From the NCBI GenBank assembly GCA_022562175.1, contig JADFPU010000005.1, positions 1-35,885 on the forward strand: a stretch of DNA of 35,885 nt. The letters are read 5' to 3'. Source of the DNA: Pseudomonadota bacterium. Its GTDB lineage: Bacteria > Pseudomonadota > Gammaproteobacteria > Eutrophobiales > Eutrophobiaceae. The position numbers and the translations under genes were made by a program. Below are positions 1 through 10,463 of this stretch, piece by piece. The notes below the pieces were generated by a model. The model was not told the origin of the DNA. It worked only from the letters and a program-made list of their open reading frames with translations, and made no database searches. How positions within the stretch are numbered: position 1 is the stretch's first letter; every line of letters begins with the position of its first letter.

Positions 1-1325
1 ATGATTATTATGCTATTTTGTCATTGTTGTCGTTATGGTTATCTAAGGAAGGATTTGGAGTCATGACCGCATCATCTGGTGAGGAAGCAATGACGAAACT
101 GGCAGTCAATCAAGCAAAACTGGTCATTACTGATCTGTATATGGGCGGCATGAGTGGCATAGAACTTCTTGCCAAGATACATGGAGAGAATCCTTTACTA
201 CCGGTCATCATGTTAAGTGGCCAGGCCAAAATCCCTGATGCTGTCAAGGCAACTCACCTGGGGTCCGCTGCATTTCTGACCAAACCTTTAAAAAAGGAAG
301 AGTTAATTGAAAATGTAAATCATGCCCTGCGCATTTCAACTGATGAACAATCAGACAGTAAAATAAGCAAGCATATTATTTATCAAGGCAAGGAAATGAC
401 AGAATTGATGGATCTGGTGCTTATGGTTGCTGATAGCAATATCACCGTCTTTATAAGTGGCGCAACCGGAACCGGCAAGGAAGTCATCGCCAAGGCAATA
501 CATGATGCGAGTCCACGTCGTGATGGTCCTTTTGTGGCGGTGAATTGCGGAGCTATTCCCGAACAGTTACTGGAGTCGGAATTATTTGGCCATGAAAAAG
601 GCGCGTTTACAGGCGCCAATATAAAACATGAAGGTCTGTTTCAATCTGCAAATGGCGGCACATTGTTTCTGGATGAAATAGGCGATATGCCACTAGCCTT
701 GCAGGTAAAGCTGTTACGTGTGTTACAGGATCTGCAAGTCAGGCCGGTTGGGTCAACTAAATCTTATCCTATTGATATCAGAATTATCTCTGCAACCCAC
801 AGAGATCTGGATGCCGTTGTTGAGGAAGGTGCATTTAGAGAAGACCTTTATTACAGATTAAAGGTCGTGCCTCTACACATGCCATTATTATCAGAGCGTC
901 GAGAAGACATTCCTGCATTACTTGCCTATTTCTTGCGGAAACAGGCCGGTGATAATAAAAATAACGTCAAATATTTCGCGCCGGATGCCGTTGATTATCT
1001 GCTCTCGGCACCCTGGCCGGGCAATATCAGGCAGCTTAATAATGTTGTGGATTTATGTGCTACGCTTTGTAAGACAAAGACAATACCTTTAAGTCTGGCT
1101 CGCAAGGCACTGCAGGATCGTCCCGGGGGATTTCAGACCTTGAAAGATGCCAAACAGGCTTTTGAGAAGAATTATCTTGTCAGTGTATTACGTATTACAA
1201 GTGGGCATGTCGCCAATGCGGCCAGGATTGCGGGAAGAAACAGGACGGAATTCTATAAATTATTAAATCAGCATGATATTGAGCCGGCACAATTTCGTGC
1301 CAATAAAGCAGCCTCCAGAGACTGA
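1..1325 (+). CDS. glrR: GlrR-like sigma-54-dependent response regulator, 5' partial
   Basis: This is an NtrC-family two-component activator that remodels sigma-54 RNA polymerase at enhancer-dependent promoters. The reading frame is open to the window edge: codons before the first possible start (TTG at 18) read D-Y-Y-A-I, which fits the receiver start of GlrR, so the true start lies upstream. Visible in order: a receiver with phospho-acceptor Asp in VITDLYM, an AAA+ domain with Walker A GATGTGKE, the sigma-54-contacting GAFTGA loop and Walker B GGTLFLDEIGD, then a Fis-type helix-turn-helix ending in AGRNRTEFYKLL. Similarity to E. coli GlrR runs along the whole length by recall. The usual partner kinase GlrK is not in the window. 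An Hpt gene and a hybrid kinase follow within 350 bases, so this regulator may be their output. Family is certain; the GlrR subgroup is likely. Confidence 0.9.
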   Translation, partial: DYYAILSLLSLWLSKEGFGVMTASSGEEAMTKLAVNQAKLVITDLYMGGMSGIELLAKIHGENPLLPVIMLSGQAKIPDAVKATHLGSAAFLTKPLKKEELIENVNHALRISTDEQSDSKISKHIIYQGKEMTELMDLVLMVADSNITVFISGATGTGKEVIAKAIHDASPRRDGPFVAVNCGAIPEQLLESELFGHEKGAFTGANIKHEGLFQSANGGTLFLDEIGDMPLALQVKLLRVLQDLQVRPVGSTKSYPIDIRIISATHRDLDAVVEEGAFREDLYYRLKVVPLHMPLLSERREDIPALLAYFLRKQAGDNKNNVKYFAPDAVDYLLSAPWPGNIRQLNNVVDLCATLCKTKTIPLSLARKALQDRPGGFQTLKDAKQAFEKNYLVSVLRITSGHVANAARIAGRNRTEFYKLLNQHDIEPAQFRANKAASRD

Positions 1326-1354
1326 TTTAATAATATCCGATGTGAGGTCAAATA

Positions 1355-1660
1355 ATGAGTGATGAAAAAATAATTGTAAATGTCGACATTGATCTGGAAG
1401 ATTTGATCCCCGGTTTCCTGCACAACAGAAGCAAGGAGCTTGAGTCATTGCGTGATGCCCTTGAACGTCAGGATTTTCAATCAATTCAATCTATCGGCCA
1501 TAGTTTAAAAGGTGTCGGCGGTGGCTATGGTTTTGATGGAATGTCGGATTTGGGTGCGAAGATTGAGAATTCAGCCAAGGCTCAGGAGCTTGATGAACTC
1601 ACGGATATTATTAAACAATATGAAAATTATCTTGAGCGCATTGAGGTCGTTTTTGAATAG
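1355..1660 (+). CDS. Hpt histidine phosphotransfer protein
   Basis: This small stand-alone phosphotransfer protein of 101 residues would pass phosphate between receiver domains in a His-Asp-His-Asp relay in the cytoplasm. The Hpt signature is visible as SIGHSLKGVGGGYGF with the phospho-accepting His at residue 49, flanked by amphipathic helices, and the length equals a single Hpt domain. A GAGG Shine-Dalgarno precedes the ATG. It sits 29 bases after the sigma-54 regulator and 9 bases before the hybrid kinase, which itself lacks an Hpt domain. The natural inference is that it connects the kinase receivers to the upstream regulator. The partner assignment rests on gene order only. Confidence 0.85.
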   Translation: MSDEKIIVNVDIDLEDLIPGFLHNRSKELESLRDALERQDFQSIQSIGHSLKGVGGGYGFDGMSDLGAKIENSAKAQELDELTDIIKQYENYLERIEVVFE

Positions 1661-1669
1661 AAAACTTCT

Positions 1670-4276
1670 ATGAGCACGCAGCAACAGGATGAAAAACAAA
1701 CTGCCCTCTGGTTTGTTTATCTTGTAACCATATCACTCGGGATGGCTTTCACTGCCATTCTAATCTCCATAGCCTGGGATAACTCACTGGACCAAAACAA
1801 ACGTGTGTTTTCCCTGGAATCAGTCTCTTTAAAGGAATCAGTTAGCCGCAATGTGCGTGCTGCAGATAATGCAATCAGTAATCTTTCTGCATTCCTGGTG
1901 GCAAATCAGGCGTTTACACAGCGACAATTCGAAATAGTTGTCAATTCAATTCTGAATCAACATCCTTTTATTGAGGGGGTGATTTATAGTCCGCTAATAG
2001 AACATATTGATAACACTATCTATGCAGATGAATCAGAAGGCAATATTCATTTTCCCGTCCATTACCAGGTAATGCGATTGGGGCAGCAGGTAGTTTTTAC
2101 TGACGGTTTCGATTTATCTCAAGTCGATAATTTCAAGGATGCCATGCAGACCATGCTATCGGTAGACAGGGTTGTGACGGCAGCATTTGCTGATAAAGGA
2201 AACGGCATTAGAAATTACTGGATGTTCAAGTCACTCAGAGATAAAGATTTTATTGAAAATAATGCAGAGAGTTCGTCTGAAAATATCCAGGGACTGGTAG
2301 CGCTTCTGGTAAATACCAGTAAGTTACTTGGCATGACAGCATCAAATTCGGATCTGTCAGTCACCATGTTTAATGATTATATCAGGCTGAGCAGCCGCCA
2401 ATTGCTGTATGACAAGAAAACACAGGCATCGACAACTGACAGCTGGTCAGTGCTTTTCTTGAACGATGCAGGCCTGACACAGTTTCCAATGTATTCGGTA
2501 AAATTTAGCATAAGTAAAGATATTCACTGGCAGGAAGTTGAAAAAATCGCAGTATATATAGCATTATTGATCGGTATTGGCATGACGCTCCTGCTTACCG
2601 CCCTGGTCAGGGCAAAGGACCAGCAAGCAACGGAACTACGTGAGAGAAACATTGTTATCGAACGCAAAGTAGAAGAACAAACCAAGCAACTGGCGCTGGC
2701 CAGAGATCAGGCACTGGATGCATCGAAGATCAAGTCTGAGTTTCTTGCCAGTATGAGCCATGAGATTCGCACACCATTGAACGCAATCATTGGCATGGCT
2801 GAGCTTTTATCAGAAACGCCGCTGACTAACGAACAGACTAATTATATTGGTGTTTTCAGAAAGGCTGGGGATACTTTATTAAGTCTGGTAAACGATATTC
2901 TTGATTTATCGAAGATCGAGGCAGACCAACTTGTTCTGGAACATATAAGTTTTAATCTCATTGAAAATATTGAAGAATCAGTAGAGATTTACGCGTTAAA
3001 AGCAGCAGAGCAGGGCATCGAATTATTAACCAGTATTGATGATGACATTAGTCCTGTCAGAACAGGCGATCCGGCCAGGTTAAGACAGATCGTTCTCAAC
3101 CTGATAAGTAATGCATTAAAGTTTACAGATCATGGAGAAATTGTTGTCCGAATACACAAGGCCCAGGAAAAGAATGATGATAACTATCTTCACTTCTCTG
3201 TGTCGGACACTGGCATAGGTATCCCTGAAAAGAAACTGGAAGCAATATTTGCCAGCTTTTCCCAGGTAGACTCCTCGACTACCCGCAAATATGGTGGTAC
3301 CGGTCTTGGTTTAACCATATCACGTAAATTAACAGAAAAGATGGATGGGAAGATCTGGGTAGAAAGTGAAGAAGGTAAAGGCAGTACGTTTAACTTTATA
3401 ATCAGGCTGGTTGTTAGTGAAATGCCAATCTCAACCCAGAAGGTCACTGGCAGTGTTGATCTACAAGGCAAACACATTCTGATTGTCGACGATAATGCTA
3501 CAAATCTTCTTATACTTGCTACTCAACTAAGCTCAAGAGGGGCAGTCGTCAAACAAGCTGACAGTGCACAAACTGCTCTGGATATATTATACGGTCAATC
3601 AGCAACGCAGAATTCCTTTGATGTAATCCTGACTGATTGTCATATGCCAGACATGGACGGATTTGATTTGATAGAAACCATGCAAGCAAAAGGAACTGAT
3701 TTGAACATGATTATGATGCTTAGTTCTGCCGACCTTAATCAACATATGTCAAGAGCGGATGAGTTGGGTATTGGCGGCTATCTTATAAAACCGGTAAAAC
3801 GTGAAGCACTGATCACGCAGCTTGGAAAAGTACTATCAGAGACGGAGACTGTTGATAGAAAACAGGTTGTCATTGATGCTGAACAGGATGACATTGTTCC
3901 ATTAAAGATTCTTCTTGTAGAAGACAACCCTGATAATAGATTATTAATCAGGGCCTATTTAAAAAAATTACCTTATCAGTTGGATGAAGCGGAAAATGGA
4001 CAGATCGCAGTAGAGATGTTCCAGCAGTCAGACTACGATCTGGTCTTTATGGATGTGCAAATGCCTGTTATGGACGGTCATCAGGCCACCCGAATAATCA
4101 GGGCATGGGAAGCAGAACACGCCAGGAAATCTACTCCTATCATTGCATTGACAGCTCATGCCATCAAAGAAGAGATTGATAAATGCATGCAAGCCGGATG
4201 TGACACTCACCTAAGCAAGCCGGTAAAAAAAGCAACAATACTCGATACAATCAAGACCTATGCAAGCGGACTTTGA
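1670..4276 (+). CDS. Membrane hybrid sensor histidine kinase (CHASE-like, HisKA, HATPase, REC-REC)
   Basis: This 868-residue inner-membrane sensor kinase has a membrane segment near residues 13-35, a periplasmic CHASE-like sensor of about 250 residues (FLVANQAFTQRQF, then HPFIEGVIYSP) and a second membrane segment near 293-313. A short coiled coil leads to HisKA with SMSHEIRTPLN (His364). The ATPase domain shows the N box around 477-481, DTGIGIP and GGTGLGL. Two receivers follow, with acceptors Asp656 (ILTDCHMPDMDG) and Asp795 (VFMDVQMPVMDG). There is no C-terminal Hpt domain; the gene just upstream encodes one. The ligand cannot be read from sequence. The 3' end is 5 bases from the convergent stop of the next gene, leaving no room for an intergenic terminator. 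Confidence 0.9.
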   Translation: MSTQQQDEKQTALWFVYLVTISLGMAFTAILISIAWDNSLDQNKRVFSLESVSLKESVSRNVRAADNAISNLSAFLVANQAFTQRQFEIVVNSILNQHPFIEGVIYSPLIEHIDNTIYADESEGNIHFPVHYQVMRLGQQVVFTDGFDLSQVDNFKDAMQTMLSVDRVVTAAFADKGNGIRNYWMFKSLRDKDFIENNAESSSENIQGLVALLVNTSKLLGMTASNSDLSVTMFNDYIRLSSRQLLYDKKTQASTTDSWSVLFLNDAGLTQFPMYSVKFSISKDIHWQEVEKIAVYIALLIGIGMTLLLTALVRAKDQQATELRERNIVIERKVEEQTKQLALARDQALDASKIKSEFLASMSHEIRTPLNAIIGMAELLSETPLTNEQTNYIGVFRKAGDTLLSLVNDILDLSKIEADQLVLEHISFNLIENIEESVEIYALKAAEQGIELLTSIDDDISPVRTGDPARLRQIVLNLISNALKFTDHGEIVVRIHKAQEKNDDNYLHFSVSDTGIGIPEKKLEAIFASFSQVDSSTTRKYGGTGLGLTISRKLTEKMDGKIWVESEEGKGSTFNFIIRLVVSEMPISTQKVTGSVDLQGKHILIVDDNATNLLILATQLSSRGAVVKQADSAQTALDILYGQSATQNSFDVILTDCHMPDMDGFDLIETMQAKGTDLNMIMMLSSADLNQHMSRADELGIGGYLIKPVKREALITQLGKVLSETETVDRKQVVIDAEQDDIVPLKILLVEDNPDNRLLIRAYLKKLPYQLDEAENGQIAVEMFQQSDYDLVFMDVQMPVMDGHQATRIIRAWEAEHARKSTPIIALTAHAIKEEIDKCMQAGCDTHLSKPVKKATILDTIKTYASGL

Positions 4277-4281
4277 ACGTA

Positions 4282-4851
4282 TTAACGGACCAGTGCCTGC
4301 AAGGTTTTGAAGCCTTCGTGTTTTGCATCAGCTATCCATTCAAACATTATTGCTTCGGCATCAGTAATAATTACCTCGGCCTGTCGTAACCGCGACAGGG
4401 CAGTTTCATAACTCTCACGGTGCCTGGAACAGATGCCATCAGCAGCAACAAATACCTGATAGCCCAGTTTCAACAGTTGTAGTGCGGTCTGCATAACACA
4501 GATATGGGCTTCAATGCCGGCAAGTACGATTTGTTTACGCTCCAGTTGCGCCAGGTCTGCAACAAAATTATCGGCGCCGGTACATGAAAAACTCGTTTTC
4601 TGATATCTTTTTGTATGTTCCGGCAGAAGCCTTGCAATATCAGGTTCGATATTTCCCAGGCCTTGAGGATATTGCTCGGTGGCGAATACCGGGATATCCA
4701 GTGTTTTTGCGGCGTTGAGTAACAGGCCTGTATTACGTTGTAACCTTGCCAGCACTTTTACGGGCATTACAGCCGTTAAATGTGTCTGGATATCAATGAT
4801 AACAAGGACCGAATTTTCCGGTTCGAGTATTGCAGTATTTTCATTAGACAT
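4282..4851 (-). CDS. Isochorismatase-family cysteine hydrolase
   Basis: This 189-residue cytoplasmic hydrolase of the isochorismatase/nicotinamidase superfamily carries the catalytic triad: Asp20 in VLVIIDIQ, Lys85 in KRYQKTSFSC and nucleophile Cys118 in AGIEAHICVMQTALQLL. The length and the AGIEAHICV wording match the YcaC-like branch, whose substrates are mostly unknown, so neither nicotinamidase nor isochorismatase activity should be assumed. An AAAGG Shine-Dalgarno lies 10 bases before the ATG. It is co-directional with tolC behind it but separated from it by about 30 bases, so it may be the last gene of the pcm-like/tolC transcription unit. Family is secure; substrate is unknown. Confidence 0.85.
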   Translation of the reverse strand: MSNENTAILEPENSVLVIIDIQTHLTAVMPVKVLARLQRNTGLLLNAAKTLDIPVFATEQYPQGLGNIEPDIARLLPEHTKRYQKTSFSCTGADNFVADLAQLERKQIVLAGIEAHICVMQTALQLLKLGYQVFVAADGICSRHRESYETALSRLRQAEVIITDAEAIMFEWIADAKHEGFKTLQALVR

Positions 4852-4885
4852 TATTAATGTACCTTTTTCCTGATGGGTTAAATTC

Positions 4886-6229
4886 TTAATTCAGCCAGTG
4901 GTTGACGTTAGCAAGATCCTCTAACGACAGGATCCCGGCTGAGCGTTTTAAACGGAGCGTATTTAATATGTAATCATACCTTGCCCGGGCATAATTGCGA
5001 CGTGACTGTGAGGTCGCACGCTCCGAAGCGACTACATCAACGGCAGTACGGGTGCCGACTTCAAAACCTGCTTCAGTCGCCTGCAAGGCCGTCTCGCTGG
5101 AGATGACGGCCTGTTTTAATGCCTTCACCCGGCTGATGCCTGATATCACGCCCAGATAGGCTTGCCTGGTAAGTCGTTGAGCCTGTCTACGTACTTGTTC
5201 GAGCCGTTGCAACTGCTCTTCAAGACGGTGACGGGACTCACTGGTTCTGGAGCTGACCAGCCCGCCCTGAAAGAGAGGCACATTCAATTCCAGCCCTATA
5301 CTCGACGAGTGGATCTGTATGGCGCCAAAGCGACCGCCGGTCTGATTAAAATCACGCCTGCCTACCACATCCAGGGTAGGTAGATGACCGGATTGTTGCA
5401 CTTTTATTTCTTTACGCGCTGTTTCAACGGCGCTTAATGTTGCGATGACATCCAGGTTTTGCTGCAGAGATATCTCGGTCCAGGCGTCAATATCTTCAGG
5501 CTCCGGTCTGATTAGCGGCAGGAATTCACCCAGCGCAGAGAACTCAGCCGGGTAGCTGCCTGTGATTTCTCTTAATTCTTCACTGCTATTATCGACATTA
5601 TTTCGGGCTTCAATTTCCTCGGCAACAGCCATGTCATATCCCGCTTGTGCTTCCTGAACATCCGTTATTGCCGTCAAGCCTACTTCAAATCGTTGTTTTG
5701 CCTGCTCAAATTGCCGGCCAAGCGATCTTTTTGCGACATAGGCAAACTCAAGATTATCCTTGGCCGCCAGTACATTAAAATAATTTTCAGCAACCCTGAC
5801 GATTAAGTCCAGTTGTGCAGCGGTCAATTCTGCGTCTGCTTGCTTGATATGACTGCTGGCTTGCCTGAGTTGTATGAAGCGATCCAGCCGAAACAGAGGC
5901 TGTCTCATATCGAGAGACCAGCCATGGCTATTAAATTCGATATCTCCCTGCTCACCGAAGCCCTGTGTACTGATGTCTTGATCATTTGTGCGGGTATTGG
6001 CGCTCAGGTTGATTGAAGGCAGTAATTGAGACAACGCCTGTGGATACTGTTCGAGAGTTGCCAGTTTGGCCGCAGCAACTTGTCTGTATTGAGGATCGCT
6101 ATTGATGGCCATGTCATAGACATCAAGCAGATCGGCAGCGATGGCAGGATTCCCCGTAACTGTGAGCTGTGCCATAGCCAATACAGACAACAGCATATTC
6201 CTGCGTAAAAACAGATTGATAGAAATCAT
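4886..6229 (-). CDS. tolC: TolC-family outer membrane efflux protein
   Basis: This is the outer-membrane channel of tripartite efflux pumps and type I secretion. The 447-residue protein begins with a signal peptide (positive RR near residue 9, hydrophobic core, cleavage around AIA-AD at 31-32). Two outer-membrane-efflux repeats follow, with the typical LYDVYDMA-like N-terminus (LLDVYDMAINSDPQYRQ), a central GGRFG segment and a C-terminal helix region ending in YDYILNTLRLKRSAG, all characteristic of TolC rather than NodT/OprM lipoproteins: no lipobox Cys is present. A Pcm-like methyltransferase gene lies 46 bases upstream in the same direction, an arrangement common in gammaproteobacteria. No adaptor or inner-membrane pump gene is adjacent, which fits a general-purpose TolC. 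Confidence 0.92.
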   Translation of the reverse strand: MISINLFLRRNMLLSVLAMAQLTVTGNPAIAADLLDVYDMAINSDPQYRQVAAAKLATLEQYPQALSQLLPSINLSANTRTNDQDISTQGFGEQGDIEFNSHGWSLDMRQPLFRLDRFIQLRQASSHIKQADAELTAAQLDLIVRVAENYFNVLAAKDNLEFAYVAKRSLGRQFEQAKQRFEVGLTAITDVQEAQAGYDMAVAEEIEARNNVDNSSEELREITGSYPAEFSALGEFLPLIRPEPEDIDAWTEISLQQNLDVIATLSAVETARKEIKVQQSGHLPTLDVVGRRDFNQTGGRFGAIQIHSSSIGLELNVPLFQGGLVSSRTSESRHRLEEQLQRLEQVRRQAQRLTRQAYLGVISGISRVKALKQAVISSETALQATEAGFEVGTRTAVDVVASERATSQSRRNYARARYDYILNTLRLKRSAGILSLEDLANVNHWLN

Positions 6230-6275
6230 GAGTGTATTAGTATTGTACAGATGTAATACTTTTCATATAAGGATT

Positions 6276-6926
6276 TTAGAATTCGAATTTTTTCTTACTT
6301 GCACCAACCAGCGCTGGAAAATCTGTCTCAAACAGGCTTTCTTTAGCCCATTCCTGCTCACCGATGCGTGTGATTAACATGGCCTCCATCACCGGTGATT
6401 CACCGACAATAATAAACAGGCGGCCGTTTATCCTCAGTTGTTGTCTGAAACTGTTGTCCACTACAGGCACGGAACCTGTCACGACGATCACATCGTAGCG
6501 GTTTCCATCCTGCCAGCCATGACTGGCATCGCCGTTATGCAAGTGAATATTGTTTAACCGGTATCCAGCAAATTTTGATCTGGCCTGCTCGGTAAATACA
6601 GGAAAAATATCGACACTGTGTACTTCATCCGCGCTGCGCGCCAACAGTGCGGTCAAATAGCCGCAACCCGTACCGATTTCCAGCACCTTTTCATTGTCCT
6701 GCACGGACAGGCTTTGCAGCAAGCGAGCTTCAACTTTTGGGGTCATCGTGACTTGATCATGTAATAGAGGGATATTGACGTCTGCCAGGGCAAGCTGCTT
6801 GTATGTGTCAGGGAAAAAATCTTCCCGATGAATCTCAGCGAAAAGATCAAGGGTGCGTCGATCCAGTACTTGCCAGGTTCGGATCTGCTGTTCAATCATA
6901 TTAAAGCGTGCTTGTTCAAAATTCAT
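6276..6926 (-). CDS. Protein-L-isoaspartate O-methyltransferase-family protein (Pcm-like, tolC-linked)
   Basis: This 216-residue class I SAM-dependent methyltransferase shows the SAM-binding motif VLEIGTGCGYLTALLA and the PCMT-family N-terminus with MIEQQIRTWQVLD. Canonical Pcm methylates isoaspartyl residues to start repair of damaged proteins. Here the family's substrate motif, usually a T-I-S-Q-P stretch, reads HDQVTMTPKVEARLLQSL, so activity on isoaspartate is uncertain. The ATG at 6926 has AAAGGA seven bases upstream. It is divergent from thiC, with the riboswitch leader between, and probably co-transcribed with tolC downstream. Family membership is secure; the exact substrate is not. 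Confidence 0.85.
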   Translation of the reverse strand: MNFEQARFNMIEQQIRTWQVLDRRTLDLFAEIHREDFFPDTYKQLALADVNIPLLHDQVTMTPKVEARLLQSLSVQDNEKVLEIGTGCGYLTALLARSADEVHSVDIFPVFTEQARSKFAGYRLNNIHLHNGDASHGWQDGNRYDVIVVTGSVPVVDNSFRQQLRINGRLFIIVGESPVMEAMLITRIGEQEWAKESLFETDFPALVGASKKKFEF

Positions 6927-6944
6927 GCAGGTATCCTTTAAGTA

Positions 6945-6980
6945 ATTGCTAAATTTAGTCGAGTGATGGTGCTATTATAT
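6945..6980 (+). promoter_or_regulatory. Possible sigma-70 promoter of thiC leader
   Basis: An AT-rich TATTATATA stretch (6973-6981) lies just before the riboswitch and could be a -10 element, with a weak TTAGTC-like -35 about 15-17 bases upstream. It is placed mainly because transcription of the leader must begin just before 6988. Weak match, so low confidence. Confidence 0.3.
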
Positions 6981-6987
6981 AGCATGA

Positions 6988-7068
6988 GTGCCGCTAGGGG
7001 CGCCCTTGAACGGGCTGAGAGTGACCCTTGAACCTGAACCGGTTAGTACCGGCGTAGGAAAGCAAGCA
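6988..7068 (+). ncRNA. TPP riboswitch (THI element)
   Basis: This leader RNA binds thiamine pyrophosphate and represses the gene behind it. The conserved core is present in order: a GGGGCGCCC helix, GGGCTGAGAGTGACCC, CCTTGAACCTGAACC, then GGTTAGTACCGGCGTAGGAAAGC. The CTGAGA and ACCTGA blocks are the pyrimidine- and pyrophosphate-binding elements of the class. It lies about 130 bases upstream of thiC in the same direction, its usual position. Confidence 0.93.
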
Positions 7069-7120
7069 CCTGCCTGTCCGAGAGCGCTCATTTTCCAGAG
7101 GCCGTCCCAAACAATATTAT

Positions 7121-7152
7121 CTATAACTGGCTGTATTTCAATAGCCTATAGA
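7121..7152 (+). promoter_or_regulatory. Possible expression-platform hairpin between TPP riboswitch and thiC
   Basis: The stretch CTATAACTGGCTG ... CAATAGCCTATAG contains nested complementary parts (CTAT with ATAG, GGCT with AGCC). It lies between the aptamer and the thiC ribosome-binding site (GAGGAG at about 7186-7191) and has no following T-run, so it could take part in translational rather than terminator control. This is inference from the pairing alone. Confidence 0.35.
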
Positions 7153-7187
7153 TGGACAACTTGTTTCAGGCGGTTTTATATTGATGA

Positions 7188-9077
<1,890 letters not shown>

Positions 9078-9156
9078 AAAAAAATAACATGGAAATTCGG
9101 TCACCGCTAGGACAGACTCCTGGCCGGGTTGATTTTGTACTGGCTCCTGTCTCGTC

Positions 9157-10461
9157 ATGAAAACAGTTCTTGATCAACTGATAGAATCTTCTGCTGATCC
9201 GCAAGCAACGGCACTACGTATTGAACGGATGTATGAAGATGCTGAGATACGCAAAAGGATAGAATCTCTGCATACTTCGTTGCTTGCTGATCTGGTTTCA
9301 ATCATCAGTATTTCCAATTTTATGTTTCATTTCCTGTGCCGGCGTCCTCCGGCAATCTCTTTGCTGGGACAAAAATCATCCCCCTGCATCACAGCAAAGC
9401 ACACTATCCCCGATCTGGATGCACTGCGACTGTTTAAGTATCAGGAGCTATTGAAAATCACCTGGATGGATGTGTCCCGGACCTGCGAATACCCTGAGGT
9501 TCTCGACGCACTCAGCACCTTGGCGGTAACAATCGTCAGGCAGGCAATACGGTTGTCTTTATCTGCCGAGTCCTACCATGATGTTGCGGAATCATTGGCT
9601 GTCCTGGCGCTGGGAAAACTTGGCGCGCACGAACTTAATTACAGTTCAGACATTGATCTCATCTTTGTTTCAAGGAATTTGCGTGACCAGGAAGAAGATG
9701 CTCATGCACTGCAAAAAAAACTAACCGATAGTATCAGGTGTTTAAGCCGGACACTTGAAGAGAAGACTGCGGACGGTTTTCTCTACCGGGTTGATTTAAA
9801 ATTACGTCCCTGGGGGCGTAGTGGTCCACTTGTTTTATCGATTGATGACACAGAGTATTATTACGAAGCGAGCTCAGAACCGTGGGAGCGGTTTGCCTGG
9901 ATACGGGCGAGAGCGATCGCCGGCTCAGAAAGCGTTGCATCCGAATTACTGAGCCGCATACGACCATTTGTCTTCAGGCGTTCATTGAGCACAGATGATT
10001 TGGACAGATTTGTGCAAATCAAAAATGATATGAGCAAGGCACGCAAGCGGCATGGGCACTGGAATGTTAAAGTCGGGGAGGGCGGTATAAGGGATATAGA
10101 ATTTTTTATCCAGGTGTTACAGATCGTTAATGCAGCGAAACACAAGCAACTACAGACCACCAATACACTGACTGCATTGGCTAATCTGGAGAAAACGAAT
10201 CTCATTACAGCAGAACAGAGTCAGCAGTTATATGGCAGTTATAATTATTTAAGACGCCTGGAAAATCGTCTGCAAATGATTGATGAACAACAAACTCATG
10301 ACTTGCCGGACGACAAGAAACAACGCTATCTGATCGCACGTTCTTTAGGGGTCAACGGCAGCTCTATGAACGAAGTACTGGATAACTTTGAAAATGAATT
10401 ATTTGCACATCGCTCTATAGCACAAAATTATTTTGATCAGGTGTTACCTCAGGGCGTCTGA
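9157..10461 (+). CDS. glnE: Glutamine synthetase adenylyltransferase/removase, N-terminal half (adenylyl-removase domain)
   Basis: GlnE adenylylates and deadenylylates glutamine synthetase in response to nitrogen supply through PII. The bacterial enzyme is normally one chain of about 950 residues. This 434-residue ORF matches only the N-terminal adenylyl-removase half: nucleotidyltransferase motif ALGKLGAHELNYSSDIDLIF with Asp165 and Asp167, then KLRPWGRSGPLVLS, RPFVFRR and VGEGGIRDIEFFIQV. An in-frame TGA at 9130 leaves ATG 9157 as the only good start, although its Shine-Dalgarno is weak. The stop TGA at 10459 is followed after two bases by the ATG of the C-terminal half in another frame. 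Both active sites look intact, so this is either a natural split with coupled translation or a recent frameshift. Confidence 0.88.
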   Translation: MKTVLDQLIESSADPQATALRIERMYEDAEIRKRIESLHTSLLADLVSIISISNFMFHFLCRRPPAISLLGQKSSPCITAKHTIPDLDALRLFKYQELLKITWMDVSRTCEYPEVLDALSTLAVTIVRQAIRLSLSAESYHDVAESLAVLALGKLGAHELNYSSDIDLIFVSRNLRDQEEDAHALQKKLTDSIRCLSRTLEEKTADGFLYRVDLKLRPWGRSGPLVLSIDDTEYYYEASSEPWERFAWIRARAIAGSESVASELLSRIRPFVFRRSLSTDDLDRFVQIKNDMSKARKRHGHWNVKVGEGGIRDIEFFIQVLQIVNAAKHKQLQTTNTLTALANLEKTNLITAEQSQQLYGSYNYLRRLENRLQMIDEQQTHDLPDDKKQRYLIARSLGVNGSSMNEVLDNFENELFAHRSIAQNYFDQVLPQGV

Positions 10462-10463
10462 CC

